Counted from the first letter of the stretch, positions 29,854-39,122 are shown. The stretch is DNA of 64,000 nt from an uncultured Algibacter sp. (GCF_947495675.1 NZ_CANLZX010000014.1:1-64000), one strand, 5' to 3'. A program made the numbers and translations. The notes: a model not told the origin generated them from the letters alone.

Positions 29854-31128
29854 ATGGCAGTAGATTTACTACTTGGACTACAATGGGGAGACGAAGGCAA
29901 AGGAAAAATTGTTGACGTACTTACTTCAAACTACAATATTATAGCACGTTTTCAAGGTGGCCCAAATGCAGGACACACATTAGTTTTCAACGGTAAGAAA
30001 CATGTATTACACACTATACCATCAGGAATTTTTCATGATGATGCCACTAACTTAGTAGGAAATGGTGTAGTTATAGACCCTGTAATATTTAAAGGAGAAC
30101 TAGATAAATTAGAAGAGCAGGATGTTGATTACAGAAAATCTTTAATGATTTCTAGAAAAGCACACATTATTTTACCAACACACAGGTTGCTTGATGCCGC
30201 TAGTGAAACTTCAAAAGGCAAAGCTAAAATCGGTTCTACTTTAAAAGGAATTGGACCAACTTATATGGATAAAACCGGTAGAAACGGTATTCGTGTAGGC
30301 GATTTAGAATTAAGCGACTGGAAAGAGAAATATAGAGCACTTGCAGATAAGCACGAATCTATGATTGCTTTTTACAACGTTGAAATAGAATACGATTTAA
30401 AAGAATTAGAAACCGAATTTTTTAAAGCTGTTGAAGTTTTAAAGTCTTTAAAGTTTATTGATTCTGAGGAATATATTTATCAAGCACAAAAATCAGGACA
30501 AACAATATTAGCAGAAGGTGCTCAAGGATCTCTTTTAGATATTGATTTTGGAACTTATCCATTTGTAACCTCTAGTAATACAACAGCAGCAGGTGCATGT
30601 ACAGGATTAGGTGTTGCGCCAAATCAAATTGGCGAAGTGTTCGGTATTTTTAAAGCTTATACTACACGTGTTGGTTCTGGACCATTCCCTACCGAGTTGT
30701 TTGACGAAGATGGAGCAACTATGGCTAAAGTTGGTAACGAATTTGGAGCTACTACAGGTAGACCAAGACGTTGCGGATGGTTAGATTTAGTAGCCTTAAA
30801 ATACGCCTGTCAAGTAAATGGTGTTACACAGCTTATGATGATGAAAGGCGATGTACTTTCTGGTTTTAAAACATTAAAAGTTTGTACTGCTTATAAATAT
30901 AAAGGCGAAGTTATCGAACATTTACCTTATAATATTGAACCTGAAAATGTAGAACCAATTTATTCTGACTTTAGTGGTTGGCAAGAAGATTTAACAGAAA
31001 TGTCTGAAGCTTCACAAATGCCTAAAGCACTAAACGAGTATATTGAATTCTTAGAAAAAGAATTAGAAATTCCTATAACTATAGTTTCTGTAGGACCAGA
31101 TAGAAAACAGACTATTTTTAGAAAGTAA
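29854..31128 (+). CDS. purA: Adenylosuccinate synthetase
   Basis: Joins IMP and aspartate with GTP hydrolysis, the first committed step to AMP. The 424-aa length is normal. The N-terminal P-loop-like motif is LGLQWGDEGKGKIVD, followed by RFQGGPNAGHTLVF. Further signatures are STLKGIGPTYMDKTGR, EGAQGSLLDIDFGTYPFVTS, TTGRPRRCGWLDL and the C-terminal SVGPDRKQTIF. It lies 9 bp after the Fur-family gene and ends before a terminator. Confidence 0.98.
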   Translation: MAVDLLLGLQWGDEGKGKIVDVLTSNYNIIARFQGGPNAGHTLVFNGKKHVLHTIPSGIFHDDATNLVGNGVVIDPVIFKGELDKLEEQDVDYRKSLMISRKAHIILPTHRLLDAASETSKGKAKIGSTLKGIGPTYMDKTGRNGIRVGDLELSDWKEKYRALADKHESMIAFYNVEIEYDLKELETEFFKAVEVLKSLKFIDSEEYIYQAQKSGQTILAEGAQGSLLDIDFGTYPFVTSSNTTAAGACTGLGVAPNQIGEVFGIFKAYTTRVGSGPFPTELFDEDGATMAKVGNEFGATTGRPRRCGWLDLVALKYACQVNGVTQLMMMKGDVLSGFKTLKVCTAYKYKGEVIEHLPYNIEPENVEPIYSDFSGWQEDLTEMSEASQMPKALNEYIEFLEKELEIPITIVSVGPDRKQTIFRK

Positions 31129-31159
31129 ACAAAAATCAACTACATATTAAATTAAAATT

Positions 31160-31189
31160 AAAGACTACTTGATAAGTAGTCTTTTTCTT
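31160..31189 (+). terminator. Terminator of the fur-family/purA transcript
   Basis: An 11-bp stem (aaagactactt with aagtagtcttt) has a 3-nt loop and runs into TTCTTT. It lies 32 nt after the purA stop and ends just before the next ATG at 31202. Confidence 0.85.
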
Positions 31190-31201
31190 TATATTTGTTT
31201 T

Positions 31202-32342
31202 ATGAATGGTTTGAATTTTAATGTTTTTAATATAATTATTATTTCAGGGGTTTTACATGGAATAATTTTTAGTGTTATAGTTTTAAGTCAGAAAAAAAAT
31301 ATAACAAACAATACAATTTATCTTGGCCTTACAGTTCTATTTTTATCACTAAGTAATTTTCAATATTGGTTAATTGATACTAATATTACGAATAAGTATC
31401 AGTTCTTGAATTATATATTTATTCCATGGCAATGGTTAATATTACCCATGTTCTACATGTACGTTCATAAATTTATCGGTCGCAAAAAGTTAAGTCTAAA
31501 AAAAAAAAATAATCTTATCCCCTTTTTTAATTGTATTATTAATTCATATAATACAAATTACACTTAATTTTCCCCATAATACTTTTCAAAAAGCTTCTAT
31601 ACATTTCCAAAAAGGTATATACGTATATATCGAATTTGCTTCTGTCATTTTTAATATTTCAATAATATTTTTTGTTTATAGAATGATTTTAAAGCATGAA
31701 AAAGACAAAAGCTTTAATATTCTTTGGGTGAAATCTGAAACTAATTGGCTTAAGAAACTAGTATATACTGGACTTATAGTTTGCTTGTGTTGGACAATAG
31801 CACTAGTAATTATTGTAATATTTAATTTAAATAAATCTTATATTTTTTATCCATTATGGATAGGAATATCAATACTTATATATTGGATTGGTTATGTTGG
31901 AATTAATAAATCTCAACAATTAAAAAGTAGAATTGAATTACGTAAAAAAAGAGTTTTAGAATTTAAACAAAAAGAACTTAAAACGCATAAAAGCAACAAT
32001 TCTAAAAGCTTTAACAAATTAAGAAACCATATTAAAACAAATAAAAGTTTTCTTAATCCAAATTTGTCTTTAGAAATATTATCCAAAGAGCTAAACATAA
32101 GTGAAGGATATTTATCGCAACTTATTAATAAAAACTCTGATTTAAGTTTTAATGATTATATAAATTTTATGAGAATTGATGAAGTAAAAAACATGTTGAA
32201 TAATCAAGACTATAAAAACTATACTATTGTGGCAATTGGATTAGAAGCTGGTTTCAACTCAAAGTCTAGTTTTTACTCAGCATTTAAAAAATTTACAGGA
32301 AAAACACCTGTTGAGTATAAAAAAAGTGTCCGAAATCTTTAA
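31202..32342 (+). pseudogene. Membrane-anchored AraC-type regulator, frameshifted at a 12-A tract
   Basis: Two reading frames join at the A12 tract at 31498-31509. The first (ATG 31202, to 31567) encodes hydrophobic segments such as FNIIIISGVLHGIIFSVIVL and ends soon after the tract. Removing one A restores an uninterrupted frame through to the second part, which contains IIFFVYRMILKHEKD, two more membrane helices and a C-terminal AraC-family HTH (LEILSKELNISEGYLSQLIN, AIGLEAGFNSKSSFYSAFKK, GKTPVEYKK). The repaired protein of about 380 aa has the common flavobacterial layout of an N-terminal multi-helix membrane domain plus cytoplasmic AraC HTH. The break may be inactivating, phase-variable, corrected by slippage, or a sequencing error. 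Confidence 0.85.
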
Positions 32343-32423
32343 GTTTATAAACATACTGGACTTTAACCTTTTAAAATTGCAATACTATTGTTTCATTAAT
32401 TAACCAAAACTATATTTACAAAC

Positions 32424-32982
32424 ATGAAACATTTTTTAAAAATCACGTTTTACTTTTTTTAACAGTTATTTTCAGTAATTGCGAAAAAGATGATAATATC
32501 ATTAATGAAACCATTAAAAAAAAGAAATAACAAGTAATGTTAAAGTTAAACAAGTATTACTAGAAGAGATTAAAGCAGCAACAAAATTAGATAAGACCAT
32601 AAATAAAATTGCTAAACAATATAACTTAATTAATAAAACAACAAATGCTTCAAAAACCAGTAATTCAAATAACCCATTTACAATATTAACTGATGAAATT
32701 TATCAAGCCATTACATCTACTTCAGAGGCTTATACATTTAAAATGGAAAGTCCTATAAATCCTGAAGCTACGTTCGAGAATTTTATTATAGAAAAACGTG
32801 CGAATCAGGAAAGTTATCACTTTTATATTTATAGTTATAAAACTATTAATTTACCAAACTGCTATTCTCCTTTATACCCTGGAGGAGGAGGTTCTGCCCC
32901 TTCCGTTTTAGGTGAGTATATAAAATATTTACCAGAAAATGATGAATATACAACTGAAACTACTACTAATAATGCTCCTTAA
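32424..32982 (+). pseudogene. Degraded lipoprotein gene with two homopolymer frameshifts
   Basis: The ATG at 32424 gives MKHFLKITFYFF then a stop. Adding one T to the T7 tract (32454-32460) continues as LTVIFSNCEKDDN, a lipobox-like lipoprotein signal. A second shift at the A8 tract (32516-32523) is needed to enter the frame encoding EITSNVKVKQVLLEEIK and running to the stop at 32980-32982. The C-terminal part includes PLYPGGGGSAPS. Another in-frame stop follows 21 nt later. The reconstructed product of about 186 aa would be an acidic, surface-directed lipoprotein of unknown function, perhaps the remaining N-terminal part of a longer flavobacterial family. The downstream segment from ATG 32743 remains open (79 aa). 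Confidence 0.65.
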
Positions 32983-33018
32983 CAATCAGGTGATTGTGAT
33001 TAAAAATTAATTCAAAAC

Positions 33019-33055
33019 GAAGATTATCTTTACTTATAAAATAAAGATAATCTTC
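33019..33055 (+). terminator. Terminator-like hairpin after the degraded lipoprotein gene
   Basis: A 14-bp stem (gaagattatcttta with taaagataatcttc) encloses a 9-nt loop. The T-run is weak. It lies between the lipoprotein remnant and the next gene. Confidence 0.55.
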
Positions 33056-33069
33056 TAATTATTTATATT

Positions 33070-33798
33070 ATGAAAAAAAAACTTTACCTTATTATTATTT
33101 TTCTATTATTTATTTCCTGTGGTAATACAAAAAATAATTCTACAATCGAAAAAGACAAAAAACTTATCAAAAATTTTATAGAAAATATACTCGTAAATAG
33201 AGAGAATAACTATGAAAGTATAATAGAACTTAGCAACAAATACAGTCAAATAAGAGAACTGGAAAGCAAAAAAAATGGAAGAAAAAATCTTGATAGTCTA
33301 ATCCAAATAGCTTACAGAGAAGGAAACAAAAAAAATATAAAAAAACTAAATAAACAATATAATGAGTTACAAATTAGTAAAATTGAAAGTCATGCAAAGA
33401 ATAGATTCGAAGAAGCTTTAAAACTTAATATTGACAATAATTTTATTAATTCCAATTTCTCAATATATAATAAAACAAAAAAAGACAGTTTAAGTATTAT
33501 AGAAACTATTGGTCAATATTCAGCTATGTACAAAGAATCCTATGATAAAGAATCTTGGCAAGATTATAAAATTATTCATTATTCTGAAGTAAAAAACCAT
33601 GCGAATTTATTGAAATCTGATATGTATTTAAGTCTTGAATACAATAAATTAAAATCGATTTATTTTGTAATGTTCGATAATAAAACAAATAGAGTTATGC
33701 TATTTACTATTGAAAATAATAAAATCATTTCATTCTTTCCTCATTTAGTTTTTGGAGTTGGACCAACTAAACCTTACTTATTAAATGAAAAGCCATAA
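33070..33798 (+). CDS. Hypothetical lipoprotein
   Basis: A 242-aa predicted lipoprotein. The signal sequence ends in LLFISCGN, with Cys20 as the probable lipidated residue. The mature part is Lys- and Asn-rich, mostly alpha-helical by composition, with a possible coiled stretch at about 35-115. The C-terminal half has a beta-like ending (IYFVMFDNKTNRVMLFTIEN, SFFPHLVFGVGP). I do not recognise the family. It belongs to the accessory islet and is followed 38 bp later by another orphan gene. Confidence 0.7.
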   Translation: MKKKLYLIIIFLLFISCGNTKNNSTIEKDKKLIKNFIENILVNRENNYESIIELSNKYSQIRELESKKNGRKNLDSLIQIAYREGNKKNIKKLNKQYNELQISKIESHAKNRFEEALKLNIDNNFINSNFSIYNKTKKDSLSIIETIGQYSAMYKESYDKESWQDYKIIHYSEVKNHANLLKSDMYLSLEYNKLKSIYFVMFDNKTNRVMLFTIENNKIISFFPHLVFGVGPTKPYLLNEKP

Positions 33799-33836
33799 GT
33801 TGAAATTTAAGATATAAACTTCAAAATGTAATTAAC

Positions 33837-34265
33837 ATGTACTATCTTTTAGTCTTCTCATCATTTTTAATAATTTTTTTAATCATATATTTTTTAGGCT
33901 ATAAAATGCTCAAAAAGTATTCAAAACGGACTAAAATAAAAATCAGGTTAATAATTTCAAGCATGTTAATTATACTAACAAATGCAATTAGTTATGACGG
34001 AGGCTTTGGGAATTATTTTTTTGGGACTTTAAATTATTGTTATAGTGATAAAAATTATAGTTTCCAAGATTGTGAACTTTTAATAAAAAATAAAAAATAT
34101 CATAATATTCAGAAAGTATTTGAACACAACAAGAAAATAAAAAACATAAATTCCAAACAAGTACTTTATAGAAATTTCAAGAAAAATTATTTGTTTTTTT
34201 GGTTGTGGTATGATTATTCTTCACATCCAAAGTGGAAACTTAAATATTTACCTCCTAAAACGTAA
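33837..34265 (+). CDS. Hypothetical membrane protein
   Basis: A 142-aa basic protein with two hydrophobic helices: residues 2-24 (YYLLVFSSFLIIFLIIYFLG) and about 37-53 (IKIRLIISSMLIILTNAI). The C-terminal part is Lys/Asn/Tyr-rich and ends in WLWYDYSSHPKWKLKYLPP. No family recognised. It is co-oriented with the flanking orphan genes at short spacing (38 and 21 bp), suggesting one transcript. Confidence 0.55.
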   Translation: MYYLLVFSSFLIIFLIIYFLGYKMLKKYSKRTKIKIRLIISSMLIILTNAISYDGGFGNYFFGTLNYCYSDKNYSFQDCELLIKNKKYHNIQKVFEHNKKIKNINSKQVLYRNFKKNYLFFWLWYDYSSHPKWKLKYLPPKT

Positions 34266-34286
34266 GAATTGAAATCAAGAAAAATT

Positions 34287-34844
34287 ATGAAAAAAGCAAT
34301 AATTAGTATTCTTATTTTAACTTCTTTTATATGTTTTGGACAAGACAAAAAATTTGAGAATTGGACTGAGAATGAAAAATTTCATTACCACAAACTTTTA
34401 AAGTTGGCTAAATATGTTGAAGGACAAAATAAAAATCAAATTTCAAAAGATACATTATTCGATAAGTTTATATTTTTCGACTATGTCTTAAATGATACAA
34501 TTACAGAAAGACGAGAAAAAAGACTTGAGGTTTTTGACACACTTTTCTATAGTTTTAGAAAAACGATTGATAGTTTTGGTCTTGAAAATTTAGATGCCAA
34601 ACCTGTAAGGTTTTATAAAGAACATGAAATTTATAAACCATTTGATGAAGACCAAGCAATGAAAAGTATTAGTGGTGAAAAAATGTATGAAAAAGATTCA
34701 AATGTTTTTGCATATTACAGAAAGGAAGAACCAGAAACTCCACTAGGAACATTGCTTTTTGAACCTGAAACAGGAAAATTAGTTGCTTGGATTATGATAG
34801 ACCAAGGTGGTTACAAATACTTTTTGACCTTTAATTTGTTTTAA
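34287..34844 (+). CDS. Hypothetical secreted protein
   Basis: A 185-aa protein with a signal peptide (MKKAIISILILTSFICFG, cleavage probably before Gln-Asp). The ATG at 34287 is preferred to an in-frame TTG 18 bases upstream because it gives a compact signal peptide. The mature part is acidic and rich in aromatic residues, with segments FYKEHEIYKPFDEDQAM and PLGTLLFEPETGKLVAW. No catalytic motif or known family was recognised. It is followed by one of two identical terminator hairpins. Confidence 0.65.
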   Translation: MKKAIISILILTSFICFGQDKKFENWTENEKFHYHKLLKLAKYVEGQNKNQISKDTLFDKFIFFDYVLNDTITERREKRLEVFDTLFYSFRKTIDSFGLENLDAKPVRFYKEHEIYKPFDEDQAMKSISGEKMYEKDSNVFAYYRKEEPETPLGTLLFEPETGKLVAWIMIDQGGYKYFLTFNLF

Positions 34845-34858
34845 ACAAACTAACCCTT

Positions 34859-34888
34859 AAACGCTCCAAAACATTTTGGAGCGTTTTT
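34859..34888 (+). terminator. Terminator, copy 1 of a duplicated hairpin
   Basis: A 12-bp stem (aaacgctccaaa with tttggagcgttt), loop acat, then T. The same 30 nt recur at 35850-35879. Confidence 0.9.
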
Positions 34889-34903
34889 AAAAATAACCCA
34901 TTT

Positions 34904-35827
34904 ATGAAAATAAAAATCTGTTTGTTTTTACTAATCTCAATTAATATTTACCCTCAAAAAGCTGACTTAAAGTGGGTAAATAAAACCAGAGTAAATACAG
35001 ATTTAATACCAATAACTCAAACACCTAAAAGCAGAAACTATCAAAATATAGAAACGCTTAATAGTGTAGCCAACTATATTAATTCTGAATTAAGCAAAGT
35101 TTGTGACTCTGTTACGTTTCAACAATTTAAAGTAAATGGCAATGTTTACAAAAATGTTATTGGGTCTATTGGCATAAAACATAAAGAAAGAATCATAATT
35201 GGTGCTCATTATGATGTATGCGGTAATCAACAAGGAGCTGATGATAATGCAAGCGGAACAGTTGGACTAATAGAGTTAGCGCGTTTACTCTCAAAAGAAA
35301 AACTAAATTATAGAATAGATTTTGTAGCATACTCTTTAGAAGAACCACCCTTTTTTAGAACGCCATATATGGGCAGTTATATCCATGCCAATTATTTACA
35401 CACTAAAAAAATTAAAGTAAAAGGGATGATTTGTTTAGAAATGATTGGGTATTATAGTGAAGAAAAGAATTCTCAAAATTACCCAATAAAAGAAATGTCT
35501 TTAAAACATGGTAATGTAGCAGATTTTATAACTGTAGTTCAAAGTGAAAAAAGTGGAGCGTTTGGTAAAGAAATGGAGGCTTTAATGAAAGAACAATTTC
35601 TAATTAAAACTATTAATTTTAAAGGTTCTAGTTTAATAGCTGGTGTTGATTATTCTGATCATTTAAATTATTGGAAATTTGATTATCCTGCCATTATGAT
35701 AACAAATACAGCTTTCTACAGAAATAAAAACTATCATACTGAAAATGACACTATTGAAACCTTAGATATTGATAAAATGTGTGCTGTAATCGAACAATTA
35801 TTTTTGAGTATAAAACAATTAAAGTAA
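34904..35827 (+). CDS. Exported M28-family metallopeptidase
   Basis: A 307-aa zinc aminopeptidase-like enzyme, periplasmic or secreted. Residues 1-18 form a signal peptide ending in NIYPQ. The M28 metal and catalytic residues are visible: IIGAHYDV (His ligand), GADDNASGT (bridging Asp), SLEEPPFF (catalytic Glu and Glu ligand), DYSDHLNYW, and the late His in KNYHTENDT. The size is typical of single-domain M28 enzymes. There is no sorting domain. It stands alone between two identical terminators, suggesting a self-contained unit. The substrate is unknown. Confidence 0.9.
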   Translation: MKIKICLFLLISINIYPQKADLKWVNKTRVNTDLIPITQTPKSRNYQNIETLNSVANYINSELSKVCDSVTFQQFKVNGNVYKNVIGSIGIKHKERIIIGAHYDVCGNQQGADDNASGTVGLIELARLLSKEKLNYRIDFVAYSLEEPPFFRTPYMGSYIHANYLHTKKIKVKGMICLEMIGYYSEEKNSQNYPIKEMSLKHGNVADFITVVQSEKSGAFGKEMEALMKEQFLIKTINFKGSSLIAGVDYSDHLNYWKFDYPAIMITNTAFYRNKNYHTENDTIETLDIDKMCAVIEQLFLSIKQLK

Positions 35828-35849
35828 ACACTCTTGAAGCTAATCAAAA

Positions 35850-35880
35850 AAACGCTCCAAAACATTTTGGAGCGTTTTTT
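35850..35880 (+). terminator. Terminator, copy 2 of a duplicated hairpin
   Basis: Identical over 30 nt to the hairpin at 34859-34888, here followed by a slightly longer T-run. It lies 22 nt after the M28 stop. Confidence 0.9.
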
Positions 35881-35912
35881 GTTTCAAAACAATTATACAT
35901 TATAATTATCGT

Positions 35913-35920
35913 TATTTTTG
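35913..35920 (+). promoter_or_regulatory. Candidate -7 element for the OstA-like gene
   Basis: TATTTTTG (TAnnTTTG) ends 18 nt before the TTG start chosen at 35939. It overlaps an alternative TTG start at 35918, which argues against that alternative. No clear TTG box upstream. Confidence 0.45.
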
Positions 35921-35938
35921 CGACAAACATTTTACATT

Positions 35939-37774
35939 TTGAACAAACTACAAGCACTACTTTTTATCCTATTATTTGGTTTTGTATCAACAATGAGTTT
36001 ACATGCCCAGTCTACAAAAAAAATTAAAATTGAGTATGCTGGTAAATTAACTATTGATGAAGCTAATTTTCCTGGAGCAAAAATTTTAACTAGAGATGAT
36101 GCCCAACAAGTACATATAGAACACGGAGGCGCTAACATGTGGTGCGATAAAGCTATTCATTATAGTAAAGATAATTTTATTGAAGCCTATGGCAATGTTA
36201 TTTTAAAACAAGGTGATACCATAAACATGACTTCGCAATATATTGAGTATAGTGGCTTAACAGAATTAGCTTTTGCAAGTGGAGATGTTGTTATGAAAGA
36301 CCCTAATTCTACAATTAAGTCTGACACTTTATATATGGATAGAACTAGGCAACAGGCATTTTACCGAAGCGGTGGTACCGTTGTAAAAGATTCTTCTGGA
36401 ACCATAACCAGTAAAATTGGTAGGTATTACATGGATATTAAAAAATATAGATTTGTTGAAGATGTTGTTTTAGTAAGTGATGAATCTACAATAAACTCAG
36501 ATTACTTCGATTTTTATTCAGATACAGGTTTTGCATATCTTTATGGGCCATCAACAATAACTACAGAAACAAGTAAAACCTATTGCGAAAAAGGATTTTA
36601 TGATACCGAAAACAAAGTTGGGTATGCCTTAAAAAAGGCAAAAATAAATTACGATAACAGAATTATTGAAGGGGACAGTTTATACTTTGACAACAACAAA
36701 AGTTTTGCCTCTGCAACCAATAATATAAAAGTTACAGACACTATAAATAACAGTATTATTAAAGGACATTATGCCGAAGTTTTTAAAGAAAAAGACTCTG
36801 TATTTATTACTAAACGTGCTTTAGCCATAACGGTACAAGAAAAAGATTCGGTTTACATTCATGCCGATAAAATTATGGTAACGGGAAAGCCCGATAACCG
36901 AATTATTAAAGCTTACTATAACGCTAAAATTTTTAAAACAGATTTAAGCGGAAAATCAGATTCTATTCATTCAGATCAAAAAACTGGAGTTACCAAATTA
37001 TTAAATATTGATAATTTGTCTTCGGGTGATAAATTTTCTGTAAAACGAAAACCAATTCTTTGGAATTTAGAAAACCAAATGACAGGAGATACAATTCATT
37101 TACTTTCTAATAACGAAACAGAAAAAATTGATTCACTTTTAGTTTTTGAAAATGCCTTTATTATTAGTAGAGATACGATTAGTAAAAATGGCTATAATCA
37201 AATAAATGGTAAAAGATTGGTAGGCTTATTTGATAATGAAAATCAACTAAAACAAGTTGATGTTACAAGAAATGCACAATCAATTTTCTATGCTAGAAAT
37301 GACAAACAAGAACTTATAGGAATTGATAAATCTAAATCTGGTAGTATTACCATTTTATTTGACAATGGCGATATCGATGAATATACAAGGTATAACCAAA
37401 TAGACGGAAACTTATTTCCAGAATCTCAATTTCCAGAAAAAGAGAAATTTTTAAAAGGTTTTGATTGGCGTGAAGAAGAACGCCCGCAGAGCGTTGATGA
37501 TTTATTTAAAGACGACCCACCATTGGAATTGCCAATAATTAAAGGATTGGAAGATTATATACCTCAAGACGATTTTGTAGATAAAGACATGCTTGAACGT
37601 ATAAAAAATGCAAAAAAAAATACCACAACTAATCCAGGTGTCGCATCAAAAGCAGCAAGAAACTTACCAAAAACTACAAAAAAAGAAAAAGATGAGGCTC
37701 TCTTAAAAAAGAAACTTCAAAAAACTCCTAAAAAACTTATTCTTCCAGTAAAAAAACCTGTTGCTAACGAATAG
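35939..37774 (+). CDS. OstA/LptA-like periplasmic protein
   Basis: About 611 aa. Translation probably starts at TTG 35939, giving a clean signal peptide (NKLQALLFILLFGFVST, cleavage after LHAQ). The TTG at 35918 lies in the promoter box, and the first ATG falls inside the signal peptide. The N-terminal 250 residues show repeating beta strands typical of OstA/LptA domains (HYSKDNFIEAYGNVILKQGD, YIEYSGLTELAFASGDVVM), which bridge lipopolysaccharide across the periplasm in Lpt systems. The C-terminal part is charged and ends in a Lys-rich tail. Its role in lipopolysaccharide transport is inferred from the family. The next gene begins 6 bp after the stop, forming an operon. Confidence 0.85.
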   Translation: MNKLQALLFILLFGFVSTMSLHAQSTKKIKIEYAGKLTIDEANFPGAKILTRDDAQQVHIEHGGANMWCDKAIHYSKDNFIEAYGNVILKQGDTINMTSQYIEYSGLTELAFASGDVVMKDPNSTIKSDTLYMDRTRQQAFYRSGGTVVKDSSGTITSKIGRYYMDIKKYRFVEDVVLVSDESTINSDYFDFYSDTGFAYLYGPSTITTETSKTYCEKGFYDTENKVGYALKKAKINYDNRIIEGDSLYFDNNKSFASATNNIKVTDTINNSIIKGHYAEVFKEKDSVFITKRALAITVQEKDSVYIHADKIMVTGKPDNRIIKAYYNAKIFKTDLSGKSDSIHSDQKTGVTKLLNIDNLSSGDKFSVKRKPILWNLENQMTGDTIHLLSNNETEKIDSLLVFENAFIISRDTISKNGYNQINGKRLVGLFDNENQLKQVDVTRNAQSIFYARNDKQELIGIDKSKSGSITILFDNGDIDEYTRYNQIDGNLFPESQFPEKEKFLKGFDWREEERPQSVDDLFKDDPPLELPIIKGLEDYIPQDDFVDKDMLERIKNAKKNTTTNPGVASKAARNLPKTTKKEKDEALLKKKLQKTPKKLILPVKKPVANE

Positions 37775-37780
37775 ACATAA

Positions 37781-38965
37781 ATGAAGTCTGAATTCTTTAA
37801 ATACCAAGCTCAAACAACAACTCACCCATTAGCCATGGAGATTTCTCATGCAAAGGGTTCTTATATATACGATACTAATAACAAGGCTTTTTTAGATTTT
37901 GTTGCTGGTGTTTCTGCATGTCCATTAGGGCATAATCATCCTAAAATTGTTACTGCCATAAAAAAGCAACTAGACAGTTATATGCATGTAATGGTATATG
38001 GAGAATATATTCAGAAACCAGCAGTAGAGCTCACAAAATTACTGGCATCTCATTTACCAAAAACTTTACAAAAAACATACTTAACAAATTCTGGTACAGA
38101 AGCAATTGAAGGTGCTTTAAAATTAGCTAAACGCGCTACAGGACGTAGTGAGATTATTGCGGCTAATAAAGCATACCATGGTAATACCATGGGAGCTATG
38201 AGTGTTATGGGTTTTGAAGAACGTAAACAAGCTTTTAGACCCCTTTTACCAGATGTAAAGTTTATTCACTTTAATAATGAAGATCACTTACTACAAATAA
38301 CTACAAAAACAGCATGTGTAATCTTAGAAACCATACAAGGAGGTGCTGGTTTTATTGAACCATTTAATGGCTATTTAAAAAAAGTTAAAGCTAGATGTAA
38401 TGAAGTTGGTGCGCTTTTAATCCTAGATGAGATACAACCTGGCATAGGGCGAACTGGTAAACTTTTTGGTTTTGAAAACTACCAATGTATTCCTGATATA
38501 TTGGTTATGGGCAAAGGACTAGGTGGCGGCATGCCAATAGGTGCTTTTACAGCTTCAGAAAAACTCATGGATTTATTTCAAGACCACCCTAAATTAGGAC
38601 ATATCACAACTTTTGGTGGACATCCTGTTATTGCAGCCTCTGCCCTAGCGACTTTAAAAGAAATTACAGAAAGTAATTTAATACACGAAACTCTACAAAA
38701 AGAACAATTATTTAGAAAACTGTTAATTCACCCCTTAATTAAAGAAATTAGAGGAAAAGGGTTAATGTTGGCTTTAATAACTCTATCAGCAGAGGTAACA
38801 AATTCAATAATATTAAAATGCCAAGAACGCGGATTAATATTATTTTGGCTTCTTTTTGAGCCTAAAGCAGTAAGAATTACACCACCTTTAACCATCTCTA
38901 ACGATGAAATCATTAAAGGATGCCAAATAATTATGGATGTTTTAGACGAAATACAACATACTTAA
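37781..38965 (+). CDS. Class III PLP-dependent aminotransferase (acetylornithine/ornithine aminotransferase-like)
   Basis: A 394-aa cytoplasmic aminotransferase. Signatures are LDFVAGVSACPLGHNHPKIV, the PLP-phosphate region TNSGTEAIEGALKLAK, the Asp that contacts the pyridine N in LILDEIQPGIGRTGKLFGFE, and the Schiff-base Lys in ILVMGKGLGGGMPIGAF. The exact amino donor cannot be fixed; no arg genes are nearby. It starts 6 bp after the OstA-like gene, an arrangement I recall as common in flavobacteria. Confidence 0.92.
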   Translation: MKSEFFKYQAQTTTHPLAMEISHAKGSYIYDTNNKAFLDFVAGVSACPLGHNHPKIVTAIKKQLDSYMHVMVYGEYIQKPAVELTKLLASHLPKTLQKTYLTNSGTEAIEGALKLAKRATGRSEIIAANKAYHGNTMGAMSVMGFEERKQAFRPLLPDVKFIHFNNEDHLLQITTKTACVILETIQGGAGFIEPFNGYLKKVKARCNEVGALLILDEIQPGIGRTGKLFGFENYQCIPDILVMGKGLGGGMPIGAFTASEKLMDLFQDHPKLGHITTFGGHPVIAASALATLKEITESNLIHETLQKEQLFRKLLIHPLIKEIRGKGLMLALITLSAEVTNSIILKCQERGLILFWLLFEPKAVRITPPLTISNDEIIKGCQIIMDVLDEIQHT

Positions 38966-39122
38966 AAACCACATAACTCGCTAAAAACCAACACTAAATA
39001 GTGTTAAAAACCACTAAACACCTCTAATGTTGATTACTTTGTTAAAAACATTTGCTCAATAATCTATAGTAAAGCAAATAGAAGCTTAAATTTATTCAAG
39101 TAAAAAACTTACAAAAGCGCTT

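Noticed and set aside
35779..36027. 82-aa plus-strand frame across the end of the M28 gene and the start of the OstA-like gene
   Set aside because: It overlaps two supported genes and a terminator, and lacks any domain.
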